From Marvania coccoides (lineage: Eukaryota; Chlorophyta; Trebouxiophyceae; Chlorellales; Chlorellaceae): a DNA stretch of 64,000 nucleotides. Where the stretch lies: contig OY978098.1 of assembly GCA_963854735.1 (NCBI GenBank), positions 682,001 to 746,000 on the forward strand, given 5' to 3'. This document shows positions 55,594-64,000 of this stretch, in pieces. The stretch's first letter is position 1, and every line of letters begins with the position of its first letter. A program made the position numbers and the translations under genes. The notes under the pieces are model-generated. The model made no database searches. It was not told the origin of the DNA and saw only the letters and a list, made by a program, of their open reading frames with translations.

Positions 55594-56845
55594 CTGTGAC
55601 TGTCTTGTCTAACGATCGAGCGATGACGGCCCGAGCAGCAAGAACAAGACGCCGCGCCGATAAAGATCGCGGCTCTAAAAGCTGCTGACAAGGACTAATT
55701 AAAAAAATGAAAATTTAAAGCTTGTTGACGCGGTTTTTGTTTTGTTTTGAAAATTTGGAAAGCAAGAGCAGCCAGTCAAGCCCATGCTCTGTACCTAAAA
55801 TTACGTGGTCTTTCGAAATGAAATACGTTGCGTGACGCAGTTCTGCAGTTCTCAAGTGCGTGCAGCCCTGCGCCCCGAGTAGAAAGTAAAAATAATTACT
55901 AGAAAAGCAGTTGTCATCCATTGTCGATGCACGGCCAAGACCCCTGGGGCACTTTCAGAAGAGGTTAATGCGCGCGAATTGTTTGATTTGACTCTATGCT
56001 TTCTGTGCTTGCATCACTGCAGTTAGAGCGCAGCGTTTGCAGCTGCAGAGTGGACCGCGCTTGGGGAGAGTGTTGGACCACATGAAGCTGTAGCGCATTC
56101 CAAAAGAGCTCCAGTGCCCTCAAATTCGGCATTTAGCATTAGTTATTATTTAATTTGGAGAAGAAACACTTTGAGCTGGTGGGAAGGATTGATGTCGGGG
56201 CATGGCGCATGGGGAGAGAGAGCACCCCAGCTTGGGCAGCTTGGCAGCGTATACGGTTCTTATTATGTGGATCGTTCAGGGAAAGTGTGCCTGCGTTACT
56301 ACTGGGTGCTGTGACCGCAGCAATGGTGTTTGGCAATCTTTCTTATGGCAAAAGAAAGTGACCTTCCCCAGAAGAGACTCTCGGAGCAGCAAACTTTATA
56401 ATTTAATTTGGGACTGATTGATTCTTTACTAAAACAATCGTGTTTCAAAACTGCTGCCAAGGTTGCATTGGATGCCATTTCGCTAGTTACTTCATCTGTT
56501 ACCTGCTTTTTTTTCATATGCCCAATATACTCCGAGATAATTAAGCTTGTCCTATTTCTGCTTTTTGAAAGCCCTTATCTATTCTATCTATCTTCTTCTA
56601 TCTATCTATACTCATTGTTTCTTTTAGCGGTTGGTTATTCTTTCTTTTATTGTCATTCAAACTAATTTTTCATTATTTTTATTTCTTTTTTTTCTGCTTG
56701 CACTTCGGTGCCAGTCTGCTACGGGGCCTTAGTTGCCCTTTTGTGCGGACTTTAAACCCTGTAATGTATGTAATGTATGTATGTATCTCCTAAAACAATA
56801 CGCGTATCACACAGGTCTGTAAACATTTATAAATAAAAAAGCCAC
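55594..56845. other. Long intergenic region
   Basis: 1.25 kb between ataxin-2 (start) and the hydrolase (stop). A plus-strand frame at 56155-56361 has some protein-like character (AWAAWQRIRFLLCGSF, LLLGAVTAAMVFGNLSYGK) but no family, and a different frame just downstream reads LLKQSCFKTAAKVALDAISL. Together they may be a degraded gene; I cannot support a model. A TATC/TGTA simple-repeat patch lies near 56580-56610 and 56762-56785. Confidence 0.4.
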
Positions 56846-59485
56846 TCATTGAAACGCCTCCTTGCTGAACCGCCCCAGCACCGCCGCCAGGTCTCGCGGC
56901 TGCTCCTCATATCCCACCCTGCTGCACCCCCGCAGCACCTCAAGCTCCCCTTTCGGCGCCCACGCCACCAGCCTCCGACACCCCACCAGCGCAGCATCTC
57001 TGTCCTCAGCCCCATGCACCACCAGCAGCGGAACAGCTGCTGCTGCTGGCTGCACAGAGGCAGGCTGCGCTTCTGCAGCTGCTGCTTCTCTGCGGCCCCC
57101 TGCAGCCCTTTCCACCAACGCTGCTAGCTGCCGTTGGGTCTTTCCTGCAGAGGCCATGCACACCTCCATGAGCGCCGCGTCCCACGCGCGACTGGCCTGC
57201 AGGTGGCTTCGGTACAAAAAAACGACGTCAGAGGGAGGACCAGCGTCTGATGCCCACGCTCGAGGGTCCCCAACCTCGCCAATCTCTCGGCCCAAAAGAT
57301 CGCGCAACACGCGGCGGCCCACGCTGCAGCAGAGAAGGGAGAAAAAAAGCGTTGTTGGCAACATGCTAATTATGAAGAGAGTTTTTGAAAGGAGGATTTT
57401 ATCTATTAATTTTGACTGACCTGCTCTTTCCTAGGACTCGGCAGTAGTCTGGACCGCTGTGCCCGCTGGCGTCAGGGTGCACCAGCGCTATTCCTGCCAC
57501 AGCGAGCTGCGGCGACGGGAGCAACTCACCGCCGCCGCCATTCACCGCCGACTGAGAGCCCTCGCCCACACTCGCTCTGCTCTCCCTGCCGCTGCCACCC
57601 TCCTCTTCATTTCTTCTGCTGCTGAAGGCCACCTCCCTCCCAAACAAAGCGCTCTCGCTGCCCTCAGTCTCTCCACCACCTCCCTTCAAACTTTCTTTTT
57701 CCTCCTCCACTCCCGCCTGTCCAGCCTCCAAGTCCCTTTCTGGTGATGACTCCAATGCGTCTGCGCGGTGAATGAACTGGTCTGACGGCGGTGTGGGCCG
57801 CTGAGGGGACCCTAGTGTGAATCTGCCGCTCATCAGCCTCTGCAGCATTTCTCGGGGATTAGCAGCGTAAGAACCCATCCAATTCAGGTCTAAAGACCCC
57901 GTCAGGCTATCCCCGCGTGCGTGTGCCTGGCGGGGACTGGAAGGAGCCCCTCCTTCTGGCCCAACACCGCCACTGCAGCTGCCGAAAAGAAGTCGATTTC
58001 CCTGCCGAACGCTGTCAGCAGCCATGAGCGCCGCCATCGCGCCGTCTCCACAGCCGACCACCACCACGCGCGTGAACCCCACGTGGCGCGCCAGGCTCTC
58101 TGCGATGGCTGCGCCTTCTTCCAAAGCAAAGGGCGACTGAGTGGAAGGGCTCGGCGTTTCATGGGAAGAAGCAGGCGGGCGGGCGGTCAGGCCAAAGCCA
58201 GGGCGGTCAAAAGCAGCTACTTGGCACGCAGTTGCGTCTGCTATTGGCTGCATAACCTGCCGCCAGGAGTGCACACCGCCGCCAAAGGAGTGAATCAACA
58301 CAATGCCGTGCGCAGCGGAGGAGGCTTGCTGGGGAGGTGGGGGCAGCGGCGCCGGAACTGCAGGCAGCGCCAGCTTGTAGTGAATCTCTATTGAAGCGCC
58401 GCTGCTGCTGCACTGGTGAGAGAAGAACATGCTGTCAGAATCCTGAAGCAGCAGGCGCTCCGAGGCGACTGATCCACCTTCTCCCGCCGCCCCTGCTTGC
58501 CGGGCACCTTCTTCTGCAAGCATTTGGGAGCTGGGGGTGGGGGAAATGCCCATGCGCTGCCTGCGGCGGGCCCATGCGATGCTGCCCTCTGCAGCCACGA
58601 CGTGCGCTAAACTGAAGGCGATTTGCAGCGCACACAGCGCGGTGGCGGGCGCGCGGTGGCGGGCGTCCCACCCGCCGCGCGATATTGCGTTGATTTTAAT
58701 GGCAGCGAAGGGGATCTCGAATAGCCCTAGGGTGACGATGAAAGCGAGGTACTTCTTGCCGTAGTTGAAGGCGGTCGAGGACCAGTGGTGGGTGAGCGCG
58801 ACGATGATAGCCCGCAGCAGCGCAATGAGCACCAGGTCTTCGGCGGATTTGTTGAAGGCGTAGGAAAAGTCGGAAATTTTTGTGTGGACGCCGAGGGCGT
58901 TGGGCCTGGAAGGAATTTTAAAGAGGAAAAGGAAGGTTACTTTTGTAACAGAAAATATGATGATTTATTATCCAAGTCGTTTAATTAAGAGAAAAAGGCC
59001 TGCTTTCCTCCACCCAATACATATATAGACGATGGGAAACCTATGAGTAGGAACAGAGCACCTACTACAGGCGTCCTCCCCCTGGGGTCTCTTAAATCTT
59101 ATTTTTGTTGAGAAATAAGACGAGTTTAATTATGAAAATATATAGACCTTGTTCTTCCCAGTCTTTTCTTTTTAGATATTGTTACTTACATTGCCGAGAA
59201 GTAGACGATGAGCATAGCGAGGGCTTCAGCCAGGGCCAGCACGCCAGGGGCCGCGTTGACGACCGCGCTGGTGCCCAGAACGAGGAAGAAGCGGGCGCTG
59301 TTGAAGAAGCGTGAAAAACTGATGCCAGAGGGGAGGCAGGAGCACCGCCAGCTGCGGCGCTGCTCGGCCTGGTACGTGTCGAGGATCTCGTCGAGGCGGG
59401 ATCGTATGCGATTGCCCACGGGGGTGCGCTGCCGCTGCAACCGGCGGGGACTTCCGCTGCCGCCAGGCAGTAGTGGCTGCTCCAT
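56846..59485 (-). CDS. Membrane-anchored alpha/beta-hydrolase-like protein lacking the nucleophile Ser
   Basis: Exons 59190-59485, 57421-58905 and 56846-57323 (minus), 752 residues. The N-terminal ~200 residues hold four or five hydrophobic helices (FFLVLGTSAVVNAAPGVLAL, FIVTLGLFEIPFAAIKINAI, and others). The hydrolase fold begins near 285: HGIVLIHSFGGGVHSWRQVM, then QVAAFDRPGFGLTARP. The nucleophile elbow, normally G-H-S-x-G, reads VVVVGCGDGAMAAL near 384, so the Ser is replaced by Gly. A ~180-residue insert rich in Ser, Glu and Gly follows. The last exon carries VPLLVVHGAEDRDAA, the acid-residue strand. It resembles plant membrane hydrolase-fold proteins; it may be non-catalytic. Confidence 0.82.
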
Positions 59486-59889
59486 TGCAGCCTCTATTTC
59501 GCCATTTTAAAACACCCAAACGTGGTTTATTTCAGAAAATACCTGCGCGTTGTGAAGGCGGTGCCTGGATCGGCATTTGTTTGTTTTCGCTATCAACTGT
59601 TGAAAATTACTTTTTTTTAAAGAATGCCTGGGGATGGAGGCTGTCAGCTTCTCACTCCGGAACAAGTTGTTAGTAATGCAATTTTTTATAAACTCTAGAA
59701 CCTGATTTGGTGAAAATGTGTATTATTTTAAGAATTGCCGGCAATTGAAGCTTGGATGACCGATGAAAAAATGCGACGGATGCGCTTTTAATAACGCACT
59801 AAATAAATTTAAAAAAATGCTCATCAGTGGATGATCAAGCTTAGAAAGGCGGCCGCTTTAAATTCGGATTATTTATTTCGATTTTTTAC
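59486..59889. promoter_or_regulatory. Divergent promoter, hydrolase / DUF6687-like gene
   Basis: 404 bp, AT-rich, between start codons. No coding signal or clear core element. Confidence 0.5.
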
Positions 59890-61252
59890 ATGGGTTTGTT
59901 TGCCATAGTTGCCATCGCTGTTGCAGTGCTGATGCTCTTGAGATATGTGTACCATGCGATCACATCGCGCCCGACAACCGCTTCTCCTGGGCGTGCAGCG
60001 CGCATTTCTGTCTCTTCCTCCTCCAGGGCAGCGGCAGCGGCCGCGCCAAAATCTGCCGAATATGTCCCCTTCTCGCAGGCCGCTGACGCCGACGCTCTCG
60101 TTGTGGACTGCACACACGTCTCCCAACCAACATTCACCCACCACAAGGGCTCACGTAACCCCCCAGGCCTTCTGCCAGCAGACACTTCTACCGGCCTAGT
60201 GCTCAACGCCCTGGCCACCGGCGCTGCTGCCTTACCGCCTGGATGGTTGGACCGAAAAAATGTCACCGTCAACCACTTTGATGGCGACGCGCTGTTCTCT
60301 GTGTGGGCCTTTATCAATCGCAAAGCAGCGCTACAGCACGCGGGGCTGTTGAGGGCCGCAGCTGCGCTCTCAGACTTCAGGGAGCTGCCCAAAGATGCCG
60401 ATGAATCTGCTGCTGCCTTGAAGCTATGCTGCTGGATCAACAGCGTGGAAAGGGAGGCATTTTCGCCGCCCTACGAAGACCACGACGCCGATGAGAAATT
60501 TTCCTTCTTTTTGGAGGAGCTGGGCCTCTTCATGATGGAACCTGAGCGGTACCGGGCGGTGTGGCAGCAGGAGTTCGATGCGGTGCAAGCAGACATTCGA
60601 TTAATCAAGGAGCAGGGGGCTGTGCGGCTGCATGACGACATCGGTGTTGCTGTGGTGGAATGCCCCAGGCCAGTCCATTACTACGCCCTGTTCAGTTGCA
60701 CTGTGGGCTGCGACGTGGTGGTAAGACTACACGCCTTCATTTATTCTGGCCTTTGAAATTCTGGACTTATTTCGAACATTATTTTCCCCGCCTTCCATTC
60801 TATTTTAGGTTTCTCTCTACGGCGACCGACGCCACTACGAAGTGGAGGGAAAGTACACCCAGTTTGTGTGCCTCCACTCCCGCCCAGTGGCAGCCCGGCT
60901 CAACATGCAGCCGCTGGCCGCTGCCCTGAACACTTTTGACAGCGACAGAACCGCAGGCACGCAGTGGACGTGCCCCAGTCACCTAGACACAGGCCCCCTG
61001 CTGCGCCTGGACCTGGACGGGCAGGCCCTTTCAAAGAAAGAACGTTACGGGCACCCCACGGCGCGCCACATGCACTTCTCCGGACTTTCTAAAGAGCGTT
61101 TCGAGGCAGCGGTGGTGAGCTACTTCAGGCACGGGCTGGCGGGGACGCGGCCGAAAAAGGGGGGGTGGTCGTGGGAGGAGCTGAGCGAGCTGAACAGCGA
61201 CGGAAAGATTGACTGGGAGGCCTGGTGGAGGAGCGTTGGGTCGGTTTTGTGA
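59890..61252 (+). CDS. DUF6687-like protein with N-terminal membrane anchor
   Basis: Exons 59890-60720 and 60809-61252 (phase 0), 424 residues. One hydrophobic helix at the extreme N-terminus (LFAIVAIAVAVLMLLRYVYH), then an Ala/Ser-rich spacer. The conserved part begins VVDCTHVSQPTFTHHKGSRN, with VNHFDGDALFSVWAFINR nearby: two Asp/His-rich motifs that look like metal- or phosphate-binding sites and recall the DUF6687 family shared by bacteria and plants. Exon 2 supplies LYGDRRHYEVEGKYTQFVCL and a Trp-rich end (WSWEELSELNSDGKIDWEAW). The enzymatic role is unknown and the family call is tentative. The start is the first ATG after a short AT-rich leader. Confidence 0.72.
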
Positions 61253-61944
61253 AGTTGGAACGAATGCATCCAATAATCTCCTTTTAATAATCAACATTGA
61301 GAGAAAACCCCTCCGGTGTCCGACTCTAAAGTCGCGCTGTAGTCCACCAGTAGGCAACGTAGTCTTCTAGAGAAGACGGGGAATCACCGTTAAGTACGAT
61401 TTCGCGTTTTACAAAGTAAAAATAAACATGGCAGAAATTATTATCTGAGCTAATTTTGAGCCCAATAAAACCAATCCACAGCCATCTCAATCCGCGGCAC
61501 CGCACCCCCGTTTCACGCCTAACAGGGCATTGCAATTCTTCACAACTGCTACAATAAACCCGTCATCGCCAGCCTCTTAGCATCCGTCGCCGCCAGCCCA
61601 GCTCTTTCCCATGCCCAGCACTCTCCGTCTCACCATTCCTTCCGCCCCGTCTCTCGGGGTGCTGCATTTATAATGTCCTCGCCAACATGGCATAACTGCA
61701 GTCGTCGCCGCCAGCCCAGCTTTTTCCCATGCCCAGCACTCTCCGTCTCTCCATTCCTTCCGCCCCGTCTCTCGGGGTCCTGCATTTATAATGTCCTCGC
61801 CAACATGGCATAACTGCAGCACCCCCCGCGATCTATAGATATCGCGTTTTGCGTGCCAGTGCATCATGCAGCTGTTTGGCTCCACCTCCAGGGTCACAAC
61901 CCCAATACCACAGCGTAAGTGCCGTTCTTCTCGCTGCAGCTGTT
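61253..61944. other. Convergent 3' flanks with tandem duplication
   Basis: 690 bp between two convergent genes, dominated by the 118-bp direct repeat. A minus-strand open frame across it (61577-61948) exists only because the repeat lacks stops in that frame. Confidence 0.65.
61585..61820. repeat. Two tandem copies of a 118-bp unit
   Basis: Copy 1 is 61585-61702 and copy 2 is 61703-61820. They differ at only about three positions (CTCTTT/CTTTTT, CTCACC/CTCTCC, GGTGCTG/GGTCCTG). Each ends ATGGCATAACTGCAG. Confidence 0.9.
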
Positions 61945-62475
61945 TCACCTAAAGTACAGCCGCGCCAGTTGCTTCACTTTATTGTTGAAGTCCTGCGAGG
62001 TGATCTTGGCGGTGGGCAGGAAGAAGGGGTTGAGCGCAACCTTCAGGTATAGCTCGTGCACGACTTTGAAGAAAGCCTTCACGGCGTCGTCGCCACGGCC
62101 GTCATGCAGCAGCAGGAAGCGGGTGCGGCAGGCGGTGGTGAAGGCCGACACCTGGAGGTTGTTGAAGCGGTCCACCACGCCCAGGTGCATCGCGTTCGAA
62201 GCCCACTCAGCTTCGTCAACGGCGTCCAGTGCAGCGTGAAGAACAAAGTGGTGGAGGTACTGGGGGCGCTCCTGGGGGAGAGAAAGAGCGGGGGGTGAAA
62301 AGGAGGGTAATCGAGAGTGGATATACGTAAAAATACAGGCATCATGAAGGGCAGGAGAGAAAATGGCCCTCACCTCTCGCGCGACGTCCGCAGGCTTGAG
62401 GGCAAGGTCCATCTCGTATATGGGGTGGTCTTCCTGCCCCACGATCACGAATTGCAACACCCCTGGCTGCGCCAT
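61945..62475 (-). CDS. TRAPPC2: TRAPP subunit 2 (sedlin / Trs20)
   Basis: Core subunit of the TRAPP tethering complex in ER-Golgi and Golgi traffic. Exons 62374-62475 and 61945-62271 (minus, phase 0), 142 residues, the normal length. The longin-type fold is recognisable: LQFVIVGQEDHPIYEMDL, then YLHHFVLHAALDAVDEAEWA, MHLGVVDRFNNLQVSAFTTA, RFLLLHDGRGDDAVKAFF and KVALNPFF, ending FNNKVKQLARLYFR. The Asp of the ALD-x-V-D motif, needed for TRAPP assembly in the family, is present. It is head-to-head with a TM9/nonaspanin, another secretory-pathway gene. Confidence 0.94.
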   Translation of the reverse strand: MAQPGVLQFVIVGQEDHPIYEMDLALKPADVAREVRAIFSPALHDACIFTYIHSRLPSFSPPALSLPQERPQYLHHFVLHAALDAVDEAEWASNAMHLGVVDRFNNLQVSAFTTACRTRFLLLHDGRGDDAVKAFFKVVHELYLKVALNPFFLPTAKITSQDFNNKVKQLARLYFR

Positions 62476-62780
62476 GACGCTGGATCAAAGTGAAATTTGG
62501 GGGACAAGTGGACGGCAGCGGTGTCTGGACGGGGGGAGTCGCTACAAGTGGTGCCACGATCAGAATGCGATGCGAAATGAGTTATAAATATGCCTCTGCT
62601 GCCGATATCGAGGTGGAAAGGGGGTATGCGTGAGCAGGGGGACGACTTTGTGAAAAAAGGGGGATCTCTCAAAGCGAAGGCGAATTTTAATCTAGTAGAT
62701 ATTTGTGGCCAGCATGAGCACCAGGCGGCCTTGAAGTCTAATCACTTTTTATTTCTTGTTAATCTAAGAGTGGAGCCTCG
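62476..62780. promoter_or_regulatory. Divergent promoter, TRAPPC2 / TM9SF
   Basis: 305 bp between the start codons of two secretory-pathway genes. No TATA box is obvious on either side. Confidence 0.5.
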
Positions 62781-64000
62781 ATGTCGCGGCTGTTTACGCC
62801 CCCCGCGGCTGTCCTGGCCGTGCTGCTACTGTGTGGGTCGGCATCGGCGTTTTATCTGCCAGGCGTTGCACCCCAGGACTTTGCAAAGGCAAGTTGCAGG
62901 GCACATTGGATTAATTTAGTTGCGAGGTGTTTTTTTTCTCACCGTTGGTCGTTGTACGTGCTGCAGGGCGATAAAATTACACTCAAGGTCAATAAACTGA
63001 CTTCTGTGAAGAATTTACCGTACGAGTATTACTCTCTTCCCTACTGCCAGCCAGAAAAAATTATCAGCAAAACGGAGAACTTGGGCGAGCTGCTGCGCGG
63101 GGACAGGATAGAGAACTCTGCCTATGAGGTGCGTAGCCCTTGATCATGGATAATTCGAGGCGAAACAGCTGCGGGACGCGCATTCCAGCTTTTTCTCAAC
63201 CACCCACACCGCTTCTCTTCTTCGCAGGCGAGCTTCCGGGAGAACGCGTACTGCAAGGTTCTCTGCCGACGCGCCTCCCTCAACAAAAACCAGCTCAACA
63301 TGTTCAAGTCCCGAATCAGCGACGACTACCGAGGAAACATGTAAGCAGCATTGTTTTTATTCAATTCGATCGTATACGGGCCGTGATTCATCATTCACAG
63401 CACCGCCACACTCAACAGGCTACTTTTCACCCACTAATTCACATTTTGGGGGGCTCCTGGGGTGGTGTTGTACCCCTCGCTCGGATTTCAACATCAAACT
63501 TTTCTCACACCCTCCTGCCCCTGTTTCTGCGTCTCCCCAACCACCAGGATCCTTGACAACTTGCCGGTGGGCATGATCCGCCTGCGCGAGGACAAGGGCA
63601 AGCAGGTCAAGACCTACGAGCGCGGCTTCCCCGTGGGCTTCAAGGATGATTCCGGCAAGGTGTACATCAACAACCACCTCCACTTCACCATCCTCTACCA
63701 CCGCGACGAATCCACCGACCTGGCCCGCATCGTGGGCTTCGAGGTGGAGCCCTTCTCCGTGGCCCACGCCTACGACGGCAAGTGGGACGACGGCAAGCCG
63801 CCCAAGCTCAACACCTGCGACGCCTCCGGGCAGCGCTACGTCACCGCCAAGGACGCCAAGCTGCAGCTGCAGGAGAACAAGGAGGTTATCTTCACGTACG
63901 ACGTGGTTTTCAAGCCGTCAGACATTCGCTGGGCCTCCCGCTGGGACACCTACCTCCTGATGACTGATGACCAGATCCACTGGTTCTCCATCGTGAACTC
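62781..64000 (+). CDS. Transmembrane 9 superfamily protein (nonaspanin), 3' partial
   Basis: Endosome/Golgi protein with a lumenal N-domain and nine helices. Exons 62781-62888, 62967-63128, 63228-63340 and 63548->64000. A signal peptide (MSRLFTPPAAVLAVLLLCGS) is followed by FYLPGVAPQDFAKGDKITLK, VNKLTSVKNLPYEYYSLPYC and NLGELLRGDRIENSAYE, all diagnostic TM9SF blocks, then CKVLCR, MILDNLPVGMIRL, GFPVGF and NNHLHFTILYH. The visible ~278 residues end at DDQIHWFSIVNS, just where TM1 should begin. Intron 1 starts GCAAGT, a second GC-AG intron in this window: the reading QDFAK-GDKITL requires it. The rest of the gene is beyond the window. Confidence 0.95.

Noticed and set aside
56155..56665. Possible Mpv17/PMP22-like gene
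   Set aside because: A few hydrophobic stretches and one LLKQSCFKTAAKVALDAISL segment were suggestive, but they lie in different frames with no splice sites and lack the family's signature.
61577..61948. Minus-strand 123-codon open frame in the 118-bp repeat
   Set aside because: It exists only because the repeat unit happens to lack stops in that frame; 118 is not a multiple of three, so the two copies are read in different frames.

Overview
The window is nuclear DNA of a eukaryote, most likely a green alga (chlorophyte, perhaps trebouxiophyte-like; the rank is a guess). Exons are GC-rich and split by short AT-rich spliceosomal introns. The content is green-lineage: a plastid-type aromatic amino acid hydroxylase, a 3-ketoacyl-CoA synthase, a Ycf33-like protein with a transit peptide, the plant-type 6 kDa ATP synthase subunit, Ser-Pro-rich wall-type proteins and an AMT1 ammonium transporter. 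I rebuilt about 33 protein-coding genes by matching splice sites to reading frame; every multi-exon model closes in frame. Two genes are cut by the window ends (ADE2-type AIR carboxylase on the left, a TM9/nonaspanin on the right). I saw no tRNA, rRNA, CRISPR array or intact mobile element.

Layout. 1-7 kb: AIR carboxylase, a decayed ankyrin relic, a membrane sulfotransferase, a GAT-like protein and ArgJ. 7.7-11 kb: a four-helix membrane protein and a tandem pair of small secreted Cys-rich paralogues. 12-18 kb: a second sulfotransferase, phenylalanine hydroxylase and a C2-domain protein. 18-24 kb: Ycf33-like protein, ATP synthase 6 kDa subunit, a secreted DUF3455-like protein with a Pro-rich tail, an organellar tRNA-binding protein and organellar EF-P. 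24-31 kb: an unknown nuclear-type protein, PEX3, a single-pass protein with an Arg9 run and a helicase-associated-repeat protein. 32-39 kb: AMT1, 14-3-3, a 77-residue probable mitochondrial membrane protein and UBC13. 39-47 kb: cationic amino acid transporter, PPR-SMR protein and RPB7. 47-56 kb: a secreted lyase/chitosanase fusion, KCS and an ataxin-2 homologue. 56-64 kb: a membrane alpha/beta hydrolase, a DUF6687-like protein, a 118-bp tandem duplication, TRAPPC2 and TM9SF.

These are ordinary monocistronic nuclear genes, not an operon-like pathway. Several are head-to-head pairs sharing 190-400 bp of upstream DNA. The strongest candidate for something new is the secreted protein at 47886-50423: it joins a PL14-type polysaccharide-lyase-like domain, an SPPPPK hydroxyproline-type linker and a GH46 chitosanase with both catalytic acids present. 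Other points worth following are two GC-AG introns, a paralogue pair with different intron content including a 28-nt microexon, a hydrolase lacking its nucleophile serine, and two tiny multi-exon genes that are easy to miss.
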